Positions 7,946-16,615 of a stretch of 64,000 nt of DNA are shown in pieces. Source of the DNA: CATOSP01 sp965216155 (GTDB taxonomy: Bacteria > Chloroflexota > Dehalococcoidia > Lucifugimonadales > UBA3495); NCBI GenBank assembly GCA_965216155.1, contig CBDCFD010000007.1, positions 1,364,001 through 1,428,000 of the forward strand, written 5' to 3'. The translations under genes and the position numbers were made by a program. Every line of letters starts with the position of its first letter. Within the stretch, counting starts at the first letter, position 1. The notes beneath the pieces were generated by a model that saw only the letters and a list, made by a program, of their open reading frames with translations, made no database searches and was not told where the DNA came from.

Positions 7946-9424
7946 GTGCCCGACGTCAAAACCCGGGATTTTTCGTCAGCTTCCGCAGTTTCCATTCTCG
8001 ACCCCCAGTTGCGTGTCGCCCTTCAAAGGGCTGGTACGGGGTTCGATGGCGCGCGCAGGGAGTGTATCGAGGAGGTCACTCCCCAGGTCTGGGACGAATG
8101 GCGGGAACAGGCGCGGCAGGTGAAGCTCCACACCCTGGACCACCTGGACTACTATCTCGACCTGCTCGAACAAAGGGTTAGCGCCAACGGAGGCCAGGTC
8201 CACTTTGCCGCCGACGCCGCCGAGGCCAACGCCATCGTCGCCGAAATCGTCCGCACCCGCGGGGTGAAGGTTGCAACCAAAAGCAAGTCCATGGTCTCCG
8301 AGGAACTGAACTTAAACCATCTCTTGGAGTCCATCGGGGTCGACGTATACGAGACAGACCTGGGCGAATACATCATACAATTGGCCGAAGAGACCCCCTT
8401 CCACCTGGTCGCTCCCGCTCTGCACAAGAGCAAGGAAGAGGTTGCCCGGCTCTTCACCGAAAAGCTCGGTGTCCCTCCGATGGAGGACATCAATGAACTG
8501 GCCGCCGCCGCCCGGGTGGCGCTGCGGGAACGGTTCCTGCAAGCAGACCTTGGCATAAGCGGGGCCAACTTCCTGATCGCCGAGACCGGGACCCTCGTCA
8601 TCATCACCAACGAGGGAAATGGACGGCTCTGCACTTCAGCCCCCCGTATCCACATCGGGATAACCGGGATGGAGAAGGTCATTCCATCGGTCCAAGACTT
8701 GGCCGTGTTCCTGCGGCTCCTGCCCCGCTCCGCCACCGGCCAGAGGATCACCAGCTACGTGAGCATGGTCAGCGGCCCGAGGGAACAAGACGCCGAAGAT
8801 GGGCCGGAAGAATTCCATCTGATCATCGTGGACAACGGGCGGTCCCGAATGCTCGCCGACCCTCACCTTCGGGAAGCCCTGCTTTGCATCCGTTGCGGCG
8901 CCTGCCTCAACATCTGCCCGGTCTACCAGAAAGTGGGTGGACACGCCTACGGTTGGGTCTATCCAGGCCCCATAGGCTCAATCGTCTCCCCCATGTTGGT
9001 CGGGTTGAACGAGGCTCCGGACTTGCCACAGGCGTCCAGCCTGTGCGGGGCTTGCCGGGAAGCCTGCCCGGTGAAGATCGACATTCCGAGAATGTTGCTG
9101 CACCTGCGCCACAAGTTGGCCGAAGGACCCGTTGCCGAAGGCGCGTCTAACCGTCCTATGCCCAAATCCCTGATTAACGCCTTTACTTCGGTCATGAGCA
9201 AACCGGGGGTTCTGGAGGCGGCGGCTAAAATTGGCCGCGCCGCCCAGGGCGCCCTCCTGGGGGCTCCGGTCTCCTTTCTTGCCAGGGGAGGCCGGGGTAT
9301 TCGCAAGGCATCGTTGCCTTTGCTTTCCCAGTGGACGCGCTCCAGGGACCTCCCTCAGCTACCTCCACGCACGTTCAGAGAGATCTGGCGCAAACAACTC
9401 TCCAACGACGAGGAGGGCCGGTAG
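7946..9424 (+). CDS. lutB: L-lactate utilisation iron-sulfur protein LutB
   Basis: The 492-residue protein has an N-terminal LUD domain (about 60-300, with GANFLIAETGTLVI) and a ferredoxin-like C-terminal region with two 4Fe-4S motifs, CIRCGACLNICPVY (about 314-327) and CGACREACPVKID (about 369-381). This is the LutB/YkgF layout. It passes electrons during lactate oxidation together with LutA and LutC. The GTG start at 7946 follows AAGGAGGTAC at 10 bases. The stop codon is immediately followed by the lutC start. Confidence 0.92.
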   Translation: MPDVKTRDFSSASAVSILDPQLRVALQRAGTGFDGARRECIEEVTPQVWDEWREQARQVKLHTLDHLDYYLDLLEQRVSANGGQVHFAADAAEANAIVAEIVRTRGVKVATKSKSMVSEELNLNHLLESIGVDVYETDLGEYIIQLAEETPFHLVAPALHKSKEEVARLFTEKLGVPPMEDINELAAAARVALRERFLQADLGISGANFLIAETGTLVIITNEGNGRLCTSAPRIHIGITGMEKVIPSVQDLAVFLRLLPRSATGQRITSYVSMVSGPREQDAEDGPEEFHLIIVDNGRSRMLADPHLREALLCIRCGACLNICPVYQKVGGHAYGWVYPGPIGSIVSPMLVGLNEAPDLPQASSLCGACREACPVKIDIPRMLLHLRHKLAEGPVAEGASNRPMPKSLINAFTSVMSKPGVLEAAAKIGRAAQGALLGAPVSFLARGGRGIRKASLPLLSQWTRSRDLPQLPPRTFREIWRKQLSNDEEGR

Positions 9425-10168
9425 GTGTCAGACGGAGCCGGAACACCCAAGTCCGAATTCCTGGCTTCGGTGCGGCGCTCCCTCGGCCGGGAGCCCGGGA
9501 CTCCCCAACCGCCATATCCCCGGCTCGCCCAGGACCTGGCATTTCTGGAAGAAGAAGTCGAGAAGGTCCGCCAACGGGTGGATTCCAACCGGGACGCCCT
9601 GGTCGACAAGTTAGCCGAGATCGCGCTCCTTCGCGGGTGGCAAGTGCAAAGGACTCCGGACCCCGAAGAGGCGATGGCCTACATCCAAACCCTGGCCCGC
9701 CGCCAAGGGGCTGACAGAGTAGTGCGATCGAGCCAGGAAGTGTTTGATTTCGTTCCAGTGGACACGGCCCTGACCGCAGCAGGCGTTGCCGTCACCGAAG
9801 TTGTCCACGGCGAGGACCGCTCGCGCGAGTTCCTGCGCCAGCAGATCGTGGCCTCCGGCATCGGTATCACGGGCGTGGATTACGCTATCGCCGAGACCGG
9901 CTCCGTCATCGTGCGGCCGCGGGCCGGGTTGAGCCGGTTGGTGTCTCTGGTCCCTCCGGTGCACGTAGCCTTGGTCCGCCCGGAAGACGTGATAGATTCG
10001 TTGGACGACCTGTTCTTGCTCCGGAGAGTAGAATACCTTCGGAACGGCGGCGACATGGGACGGTACTTGAACTTTATCACCGGTCCCAGCCGGACGGCTG
10101 ACATCGAGCAGACTCTGGTCGTGGGCGTACACGGTCCGAAAGAAGCCCATATGCTGCTACTGGGGTAG
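9425..10168 (+). CDS. lutC: Lactate utilisation protein LutC (LUD domain)
   Basis: The 247-residue protein is a stand-alone LUD domain. It carries DYAIAETGSVIV, the counterpart of the LutB motif, and ends in VGVHGPKEAHMLLLG. LutC is the third subunit of the lactate oxidation system and is required with LutA and LutB, although its chemistry is less clear. The GTG start abuts the lutB stop with no gap, so translation is probably coupled. Confidence 0.9.
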   Translation: MSDGAGTPKSEFLASVRRSLGREPGTPQPPYPRLAQDLAFLEEEVEKVRQRVDSNRDALVDKLAEIALLRGWQVQRTPDPEEAMAYIQTLARRQGADRVVRSSQEVFDFVPVDTALTAAGVAVTEVVHGEDRSREFLRQQIVASGIGITGVDYAIAETGSVIVRPRAGLSRLVSLVPPVHVALVRPEDVIDSLDDLFLLRRVEYLRNGGDMGRYLNFITGPSRTADIEQTLVVGVHGPKEAHMLLLG

Positions 10169-10216
10169 CGCATCCATCCCATCCGGATTTCTAATCTACC
10201 TAAGGGTTGTTGATTT

Positions 10217-10558
10217 ATGGCGGTACGTGTCGGTTTTACCCAGTTTCGCAAGGAGATGCTGGAAAAGGAGCTGGAAGACATCGAAGCCATGCTCCCCACT
10301 CTCGGAGTTGAAAAGGTGATCTTGACCGGTGACCTGGTTACCGGCCGCTATTCGCCCGACAGCCGGATCGACTTGATCATTGTGCAGAATTCCGAATACC
10401 TGTACGGCCGGCGTGCCGACTTCTTTTCCTGGCACTTCGGCAGCGGCGTCGCGGTGGACACCCAAGTCTACACTCCAGAGGAGTTCGAAACTTGCAAGGA
10501 GACCCTGCCGGTGCTCAAGAACGCAATCGAAAGAGGACGGGTGATTTACGATGCCTGA
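10217..10558 (+). CDS. Degenerate MNT-type nucleotidyltransferase (antitoxin-like)
   Basis: The 113-residue protein matches the minimal nucleotidyltransferase fold: TGDLVTGRYSPDSRIDLIIV lines up with the usual GSxxxG...SDIDLLV. The Ser after Gly is Asp and the first Asp of the DxD metal pair is Arg (SRID), so catalysis is doubtful. MNT proteins paired with HEPN proteins act as toxin-antitoxin modules in which MNT neutralises, often by modifying, the HEPN RNase. The next gene, a HEPN protein, overlaps it by 8 bases. The ATG follows AAGGGTTG. Confidence 0.7.
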   Translation: MAVRVGFTQFRKEMLEKELEDIEAMLPTLGVEKVILTGDLVTGRYSPDSRIDLIIVQNSEYLYGRRADFFSWHFGSGVAVDTQVYTPEEFETCKETLPVLKNAIERGRVIYDA

Positions 10559-10955
10559 CCACAAGTCCGAAGGCGCCCGCTGGCTGCGCCAGGCCCGCCA
10601 AGATATGGAAGACGCTGATTTCCTGCGGGAGGGAAAGAGGTTCAATCTGGCCTGCTTCATGGGGCAACAGGCCGCCGAGAAAGCGGTCAAAGCCTTTCTG
10701 TACTACCGCGGCGCAGAGGACGTGTGGGGACACTCGCTCATCGACCTTTGCGAAGACGCCAAGCTTTTCGAGATGTTCTTCGACACCATCAAGGGCGACG
10801 CGCGTCAACTGGACAAGTATTTCGAGATCACCCGCTACCCGGGCTACCTTCCCAGCGGCATTCCATCGGAAGCCTTCGACGTCATCGACGCCGACCGCTC
10901 CATCGAGCTTGCCCAAATCGTGGTCGACTTTGTCGGGGAACGGGTAGTGGGGTAG
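10551..10955 (+). CDS. HEPN domain protein (partner of the MNT protein)
   Basis: The 134-residue helical protein has typical HEPN features: GARWLRQARQDMEDADFL, then FMGQQAAEKAVKAFLYYRG and WGHSLIDLC. Many HEPN toxins have an Rx4-6H RNase motif; here Arg and His are separated by seven residues (RGAEDVWGH), so RNase activity is uncertain. The start codon overlaps the end of the MNT gene, the classical arrangement of an HEPN/MNT module. Confidence 0.75.
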   Translation: MPDHKSEGARWLRQARQDMEDADFLREGKRFNLACFMGQQAAEKAVKAFLYYRGAEDVWGHSLIDLCEDAKLFEMFFDTIKGDARQLDKYFEITRYPGYLPSGIPSEAFDVIDADRSIELAQIVVDFVGERVVG

Positions 10956-11002
10956 TCGCTGCCAAAATCGAAGGCAACTTTATGGAATGAAGTCGGGGAG
11001 CC

Positions 11003-11080
11003 ATGAGAGTCACTGACGACCTTCACCGGCTGATTGACAAGCTGCCCAAGTTGGGCAATCCTGTGCTGCCGGCGCCGTAG
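11003..11080 (+). CDS. Very short ORF, possible remnant of an antitoxin
   Basis: ATG at 11003, preceded by CGGGGAG, opens 25 codons including DDLHRLIDKLP before a TAG. This opening resembles small antitoxins that begin LHRLIDELPE and continue as a longer helix; here it stops early. It could be a truncated antitoxin for the following DUF4258-like gene, or chance. Confidence 0.25.
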   Translation: MRVTDDLHRLIDKLPKLGNPVLPAP

Positions 11081-11090
11081 TGGTGGGAAG

Positions 11091-11384
11091 TTGCTTGACC
11101 GCCTTCGGTGCAGCGCCAGAAACCGCGAATACCGGTTTTCCATCCATGCGCAAGATGGGCAAGATCGAATCACACAGCGGAGAATCTCGGTCAGAGACAT
11201 CGAAGACGCTGTGTTGGGCAACCGAGCCGAGATTATAGAGGACTACCTGGACTACCCGCGAGGTGCGAGTTGTCTCGTTCTCGGATTCACTTTCGACGAG
11301 AGGCCGGTCCATATACAATTTTCTTATCCGCCTCGGGTCACCAGCAAACCCGGTATTAAGAACCTACGTGTGGGCGAGGTTTAA
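11091..11384 (+). CDS. DUF4258-like small protein
   Basis: The core reads YRFSIHAQDGQDRITQRRIS, then VRDIEDAVLGNRAEIIEDY and SCLVLGFTFDERPVHIQFSY, the usual order of DUF4258 (HA..R...R.I, EIIEDYP, LVLG, RPLHV). DUF4258 proteins are small, often next to antitoxins, and proposed to be toxins. The family's final strand (ITVY) is replaced by an unrelated tail, so the 3' end may be damaged. The start is uncertain; TTG 11091 is the nearest sensible codon. Confidence 0.55.
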   Translation: MLDRLRCSARNREYRFSIHAQDGQDRITQRRISVRDIEDAVLGNRAEIIEDYLDYPRGASCLVLGFTFDERPVHIQFSYPPRVTSKPGIKNLRVGEV

Positions 11385-11473
11385 ATTCCCTCGAACCAAA
11401 GCCGCCTCGCCCAAAGCCTGTTTCGCCACGTGGCCCGAACCGGAACCCAATTATTATGGCGCAGGCATGGTAA

Positions 11474-11725
11474 GACAGGTTAGATAACGGCGAGGTTAGT
11501 TGCAGAGCCGACCTCGCCCGAGAACTCAGTGTTTCACGGGCTCACGTTACCAAGGTGCTCAAACTGCTGAACCTTTCCGCCGAAGTGAAGGAAACCATCG
11601 TCGGCCTCGGCGACCCTATGCGCGGAAGGCACCTAAGTCAGTCTGCACTATGTAGCGTATCCAAACGATCAGACCATGACCAGTTGCGGTGGTTGGAGGA
11701 GAACTTTTCGGGACCCAGTCGATAG
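11474..11725 (+). pseudogene. Fragment of a ParB/KorB-like helix-turn-helix protein
   Basis: In this frame the DNA reads RADLARELSVSRAHVTKVLK, then NLSAEVKETIVGLGDPMRGR. This is the helix-turn-helix segment of proteins often coded beside site-specific recombinases in this type of genome. A stop precedes it at 11471 with no start codon, and a TAG ends it at 11723. It is a remnant of a longer gene. Confidence 0.55.
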
Positions 11726-11837
11726 ACGGTTCGAGTCTTGCAAGGTGGGCCAAGCGGTACTGTACTACAAACCTTCGAGTGGGTGGTTCCCCTTTAGGTT
11801 CTCAAGCAAGAAAAGTTCGAGCCACGTTTGGTTGGCC

Positions 11838-12222
11838 CTACCACCTGTTCCACTCCCGGTAACGGTTGACCCCGAAACAGGCTGCGCACGTCATTGTGAC
11901 CGCGACCGCGATCACAATAGCTGTCACCGTGTGGAACCGTGCCCAGGACTCGTCGGAAGTCAAACCGCCTACCCATATCGCTATGAACAGCTTGGGTTTG
12001 GCCAGCGGCGCATATACCGCGGCGATTCCCATGACGAGACCCGTCCCCCCCCAACTTCCGTGAAACGTGCTCCAGGTGCCTGCCGCATATGTTCCCGGCG
12101 ACGACCGAAAAAACGACCGGGCCGAACGCGGCCATGCACATGGAGATGATCCAGACAGCTGCCTCCATGGCTCCACCTACTTCGTCACATTCCTCATCAC
12201 ATCGCCGACACCTTTTCGACAC
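11838..12222 (-). pseudogene. Small membrane protein interrupted by a frameshift
   Basis: From ATG 12222 the first frame gives EAAVWIISMCMAAFGPVVF, a natural membrane segment, then loses sense. From about 12080 down to 11838 a second frame gives GTGLVMGIAAVYAPLAKPKL, FIAIWVGGL and TVTAIVIAVAVTMTC, two more membrane segments. The switch lies at or just upstream of a run of eight G (12045-12052). Together they look like one three-helix protein with a frame change, through decay, phase variation or an assembly error. Family not recognised. Confidence 0.45.
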
Positions 12223-12590
12223 AGAAGGTTGACTTGTCGCTCCATGCCCCGAACACTCCGCGAAACTCTCTGCAGTACATCCCTAGCTTCAAGAATTGTA
12301 TGTTCCAATAGGGTACATTGTTCGCATTAGTACGTAGACCGGACCAGTCTGCGCAGAGGCGGATTCCTGAAGCCCTTGACCTGTAGGTAAATGAACACCA
12401 CGGCGATATCCGTGCGCTCCGAGCCCGGGAGAGTGAATGACATCTCCGATTCGGCAACTGGCTAGTCCGGTTCCGGAGGGACATGTCGGAACGCCTCGAA
12501 GTAGTTCCCAGCGTAATTCCTCACAGTGAGTCCGATCTGTGAAGCTCGTAGGAGATGAACAACCCGGCCCATTCCGCCGCAACCGACGGC
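12223..12590. other. Gene-poor stretch with a possible coding remnant
   Basis: No intact gene is visible. On the minus strand one frame reads VRNYAGNYFEAFRHVPPEPD, a stop, then ERTDIAVVFIYLQVKGFRNP and LRRLV, which looks like decayed coding sequence of unknown family. Confidence 0.3.
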
Positions 12591-13742
12591 TCAGGGAGTT
12601 AGATGCACGGCAATCAACCTTAACGCCCGTTCGGCGGCTCCCTCCAATAGCTCCTCGGTGCGGCGCAGGCTTTGCTCAAAACTCATGGGCCGGTCTCCGA
12701 TACACATGATCCCGGCGATTGAATGTTCGTAAAGCTCCTCGTGCCCCTGCCCAAGACTCCCCGCCAAAAGAATGGTCGGTACGCCAAAACCGGCGGCCCG
12801 CCGGGCAACCCCTACCGGGGCCTTGTTGTAGACCGTCGAACGGTCTGCGCCTCCCTCGCCGGTAATGACCAGGGACGCCCCAACCAGGTGGGCGTCCAAG
12901 CCCAGGACCTCGCACACCATGTCGATTCCGGACTGTAGCTCTCCCCCCGCGAAGGCCATCAGTCCGGCCCCCAGCCCGCCAGCGGCCCCGGCCCCGGGAC
13001 GCTCAGACACATCAGTCCCCAGGTCTCGCTCCACGACACGGGCGAAGTTCCCTAGGGCTTCGTCCAGTTCCGACACAACCTCGGGAGTCGCCCCCTTCTG
13101 AGGGCCATACACCGCCGACGCACCGGTGGGGCCGCAAAGCGGGTTGGTGACGTCGGTAGCCCCAATGATGGTCGCCCCGCCAAGCCTGGGGTCAAGCCCC
13201 GATACGTCGATACGCTCCAGCCGGGCCAACGCCGCCCCCCCGCCAGGAAGCGGAGTCCCCTCTTCGTCCAGGAACGCCGCTCCAAGCGCGGCTGCCATTC
13301 CCGCCCCGGCGTCATTGGTCGCGCTGCCGCCAAGACCCACGATGATGCGATTGAAGCCCCGGTCAAGGGCCTCGCGAATGATCTCTCCGGTCCCGCGCGT
13401 AGTGGTCACTCTGGGGTCCCGCCTTCTGGGAGGCACCAGGGCCAGACCTGACGCCTGGGCCATCTCAATGACCGCGGTATGTCCGTCGCCCATGGCCCCC
13501 CAGGACGCCTCTAGGGGTTGTCCCAGCGGCCCGGTAACGATCTTCCGGAACATCTGGCCCCCGCTGCTATCAACCAGGGCGTCCACCGTTCCGTCACCGC
13601 CGTCCGCCACCGGCGCCAACACCGTTTCCGCGTCGGGGGCCGCCCGTTTGACTCCACGCTCGATGGCCCGGGCCGCGACCAAGGCCGAGATGTTTCCCTT
13701 GAACCCTTGAGGGGCAATTACAATCTTTAGCGGCATAGTCAT
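12591..13742 (-). CDS. Glycerate kinase (GckA/GarK type I family)
   Basis: The protein matches the glycerate 2-kinase GarK family: KIVIAPQGFKGNISA at the start, PVADGGDGTVDAL (about 44-56), GLGGSATNDAGAGM (about 136-149), and GEGGADRSTVYNKAPVGVAR (about 296-315). It phosphorylates D-glycerate with ATP in the cytoplasm, feeding glyoxylate and serine-derived carbon into glycolysis. ATG 13742 and in-frame ATG 13736 are both possible starts. A TATAAT box lies only 3 bases upstream of the first ATG and no ribosome site is visible, so the mRNA may be leaderless. Confidence 0.9.
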   Translation of the reverse strand: MTMPLKIVIAPQGFKGNISALVAARAIERGVKRAAPDAETVLAPVADGGDGTVDALVDSSGGQMFRKIVTGPLGQPLEASWGAMGDGHTAVIEMAQASGLALVPPRRRDPRVTTTRGTGEIIREALDRGFNRIIVGLGGSATNDAGAGMAAALGAAFLDEEGTPLPGGGAALARLERIDVSGLDPRLGGATIIGATDVTNPLCGPTGASAVYGPQKGATPEVVSELDEALGNFARVVERDLGTDVSERPGAGAAGGLGAGLMAFAGGELQSGIDMVCEVLGLDAHLVGASLVITGEGGADRSTVYNKAPVGVARRAAGFGVPTILLAGSLGQGHEELYEHSIAGIMCIGDRPMSFEQSLRRTEELLEGAAERALRLIAVHLTP

Positions 13743-13745
13743 GCC

Positions 13746-13776
13746 ATTATACAGCGGCCCAATCCATCCTTCTCAA
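13746..13776 (-). promoter_or_regulatory. Promoter of the glycerate kinase gene
   Basis: On the minus strand TTGAGA (13771-13776) and TATAAT (13746-13751) are 19 bases apart, and TG precedes the -10 box (CTGTATAAT). Transcription would start around 13739, at or inside the first codons. Confidence 0.5.
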
Positions 13777-13802
13777 CCTGATTCCCGGAAGCCCTCATAA
13801 CC

Positions 13803-13822
13803 AGGGCCTTTCGATTATGACC
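13803..13822 (+). repeat. 20-bp dispersed direct repeat, copy 2
   Basis: Identical to 6818-6837 and in the same orientation; it lies 87 bases before the first M20 peptidase gene. Confidence 0.6.
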
Positions 13823-13908
13823 CTGTCCCAAAACCACCAGCCAAATCCTGTCCCTCCGATACCATGGGACTATGTTAAAATCTTGAAAAGTCTTCACCGG
13901 AGGAATTC

Positions 13909-15240
13909 ATGCCGTCCAAAGAGGAGCTGAAGCTCCGGGTATTTCAGGAAATAGACTCCAGGGCCGACGAAATCGTAACCCTGGCCAAGACCATATTGTC
14001 CCACCCGGAGCCTGGGTTCCGGGAAACCAAAACGGCCCACCTCGTCGCGGCTAAATTCGCCGAAATGGGTATTCCGTTCCGGGCCGGCTTGGCGTTGACC
14101 GGGGTCCGGGGAGAGTTGATCGGCGGCAGCGCCGGCCCCTCACTGGCCATTCTGGGCGAGTTGGACTCTCTGATCGTCAACGAGCACCCGCACGCCGACT
14201 CCTCCACCGGCGCGGCGCACGCCTGCGGCCACCACTGCCAGATCGCCATGCTTATGGGCGCGGCAATGGCGCTGGGCCAATCGGACGTGCTCTCCGAGTT
14301 GAGCGGGCGCTTGATCTTCATGGCAGTACCCGCCGAGGAATACATCGAGATCGAGTACCGGGACTCCCTCCGCCGGGAAGGCAAGCTAGAGTTTCTGGGC
14401 GGCAAACCCGAGCTAATTAAGCTGGGCGAGTTCGACGACGTTGACATGGCCATGATGCTGCACACCACCAGCGTCCCTGAAGAGAAGCAGCTTTGCATCA
14501 GCGGGACCAACAACGGTACCGTGGCCAAGCGCATCCAATTCATCGGCAGGGGAGCGCACGCCGGCGGCTCGCCTCACCTGGGCATCAATGCCCTTAACGC
14601 CGCTACTTTGGCCCTGAGCGCCATACACTACAACCGGGAGACATTCCGGGACAACGACACGGTCCGCGTCCACCCCATCATTACCAGGGGAGGTGACGCG
14701 GTCAGCGCCGTGCCCGCCGACGTGCGCATGGAGACCTTCGTTCGCGGCCGCACTCTGGAGGCCATCATGGACGCCAGCCACAAGACGGACCGCGCCTTGA
14801 AGGCCGGCGCCCTGGCAGTGGGCGCCAACGTGACCATCCAGACTATTCCCGGCTACATGCCCCTTACGCAGAACAAAGCGATGGGGGACATCTTCCGGGC
14901 CAATTCAGTAACCCTCGTCGGCGAGGAAAACGTCGGCCACGTGGCCCACCGCACCGGCTCTACCGACATGGGCGACGTCAGCCAGATCATGCCCGCGATC
15001 CATCCCTACGTCGGCGGCGCGACGGGGCTTGGTCACGGGGCCAATTACGTCGTCGAAGACTACGCCCTGGCCGTGATTACCGCAACCAAGGCCCTCGCGA
15101 GTACGGCAGTTGACCTCATGGGCGACGGCGCGGCCAACGCCGGAAACGTCATCTCCGGTCAGCGGCCAGAGATGACCCGCGATCAATACCTGACTTTCAT
15201 GCGCCAACTGGCGTCGGAAGAAACCTTCGAAGGTGTATAG
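13909..15240 (+). CDS. M20 family metallopeptidase/amidohydrolase, copy 1
   Basis: The 443-residue enzyme follows the M20D layout (aminoacylase, AbgB, IAA-amino acid hydrolase). It has LGELDSL near residue 84, HACGHHCQ near 104-111, AVPAEEYIE with the catalytic/metal Glu pair near 145, and GRGAHAGGSPHLGINAL in the lid domain near 215. Such enzymes cleave amide bonds of acylated or peptidic small molecules using two metals. The usual HACGHD reads HACGHH here. The ATG follows CCGGAGG. The next gene is a close paralogue 6 bases away, so they form an operon and a tandem duplication. Confidence 0.88.
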   Translation: MPSKEELKLRVFQEIDSRADEIVTLAKTILSHPEPGFRETKTAHLVAAKFAEMGIPFRAGLALTGVRGELIGGSAGPSLAILGELDSLIVNEHPHADSSTGAAHACGHHCQIAMLMGAAMALGQSDVLSELSGRLIFMAVPAEEYIEIEYRDSLRREGKLEFLGGKPELIKLGEFDDVDMAMMLHTTSVPEEKQLCISGTNNGTVAKRIQFIGRGAHAGGSPHLGINALNAATLALSAIHYNRETFRDNDTVRVHPIITRGGDAVSAVPADVRMETFVRGRTLEAIMDASHKTDRALKAGALAVGANVTIQTIPGYMPLTQNKAMGDIFRANSVTLVGEENVGHVAHRTGSTDMGDVSQIMPAIHPYVGGATGLGHGANYVVEDYALAVITATKALASTAVDLMGDGAANAGNVISGQRPEMTRDQYLTFMRQLASEETFEGV

Positions 15241-15246
15241 CAGCTT

Positions 15247-16596
15247 ATGTTAACTGTCCGGGAATTGAAGCAGCGGGCCTGCGCGGCCATCGACAGACGG
15301 GCCCAAGAGGTTATTGGTGTCGCCCAGGATATCTTGGCCCATCCGGAGCCGGGCTTCTCGGAAGTCCGCACGTCCCAGGTGGTGTCCCGTAAATTCTCCG
15401 AGTTGGGAATCCAACATGAGTCGGGCCTTGCCTTGACTGGGGTCAAGGGCCGTGTCCAGGGTCAGGCTGGTCCGGGCCCCCGGGTGGCTATCATCGGAGA
15501 GCTTGACTCCCTGATCGTCGCCGAACACCCTTACGCCGATGTCCGGACCAACGCGGCGCATGCCTGCGGCCACCACTGCCAGATCGGTATGATGCTGGGG
15601 GCAACCATCGGCCTGCAGACCCCCGAGGTCCTGCAACAGCTTTCAGGGGAGATAGTTCCCTTCGCCGTCCCCGCCGAGGAGTTCATCGAGGTTGAGCGGC
15701 GGCTCCAGCTCAGGGAAGAAGGCAAAGTGGAGTTCCTGGGCGGTAAGCAAGAGCTGATCAAGCTGGGCCAGTTCGACGACATCGACATGGCCATGATGTG
15801 CCATACCGCCAGCGACGTGGGAGAGCGCAAGTTCGCTGTGGGAGGCACCAGCAACGGCCACGTGGTCAAATACGTCCAATTCACCGGACGCGGCGCCCAT
15901 GCCGGCGGCGCGCCCCACCTGGGCATCAACGCCCTAAATGCCGCATCCTTCGCCCTCCTGGCCATCAACGCCAACCGGGAGACCCTGCGAGAAGAGGACA
16001 CCGCCCGCATCCACGGCATAATGACTAAGGGAGGCGAGGCGGTCAACGCCGTGCCCGCCGACGTCAAGCTGGAGTGGCGCGTCCGGTCCGGCTCTCCCCA
16101 GGCGGTTGTCCGAAACTCCGCGATAGTGGACAGGTGCTTCAGGGCCGGGGCGCTGGCCGTCGGAGCCTCGGTCAGGATAACCAACATCCCTGGATATCTA
16201 CCGATGCGCCACGACACCAACCTCGCTGGTCTGTTCCGGCAGAACGCTCAGGACCTGTTGGGAGAGCCCGCCGTTCTCACGATCCCTCCCCGCCGCAACA
16301 GGGGAGGCTCAACCGACATGGGAGACCTTAGCCACATCATCCCGGCATGCCACCCGTATGTCAGCGGGGCTGTTGGGGCGGGGCACAGCAAAGACTACGT
16401 CGTAGAAAACTACCAGCAGGCTGTCGTCAACCCGGCCAAGATCATGGCCATGGTCGTAATCGACCTTCTGGCTGACGGCGGGACCAAGGCCAAAGAGGTG
16501 GTCTCTTCCCACCGTCCCGCGATGAAGCGCCAGACCTACTTGACCCACCAACGGGCTCAGGCGGAGATCATCGAGTTTAACGGTGCGGACATTTAG
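15247..16596 (+). CDS. M20 family metallopeptidase/amidohydrolase, copy 2
   Basis: The 449-residue paralogue of the preceding gene shares HACGHHCQIGMMLGA, FAVPAEEFIEVE, FLGGKQELIKLGQFDD, GRGAHAGGAPHLGINALNA and GSTDMGDLSHI-type motifs in the same order. Divergence is spread over the whole protein, so the duplication is old and both copies look functional. They may form a hetero-oligomer, as in AbgA/AbgB, or act on different substrates. It converges on the kinase gene 16616-17266 with a 19-base gap. Confidence 0.88.
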   Translation: MLTVRELKQRACAAIDRRAQEVIGVAQDILAHPEPGFSEVRTSQVVSRKFSELGIQHESGLALTGVKGRVQGQAGPGPRVAIIGELDSLIVAEHPYADVRTNAAHACGHHCQIGMMLGATIGLQTPEVLQQLSGEIVPFAVPAEEFIEVERRLQLREEGKVEFLGGKQELIKLGQFDDIDMAMMCHTASDVGERKFAVGGTSNGHVVKYVQFTGRGAHAGGAPHLGINALNAASFALLAINANRETLREEDTARIHGIMTKGGEAVNAVPADVKLEWRVRSGSPQAVVRNSAIVDRCFRAGALAVGASVRITNIPGYLPMRHDTNLAGLFRQNAQDLLGEPAVLTIPPRRNRGGSTDMGDLSHIIPACHPYVSGAVGAGHSKDYVVENYQQAVVNPAKIMAMVVIDLLADGGTKAKEVVSSHRPAMKRQTYLTHQRAQAEIIEFNGADI

Positions 16597-16615
16597 CGCC
16601 CAAATTGAAGAGGAT

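Noticed and set aside
11680..11770. A tRNA suggested by GGTTCGAGTC near 11730
   Set aside because: No matching acceptor stem, D-arm or anticodon arm surrounds it.
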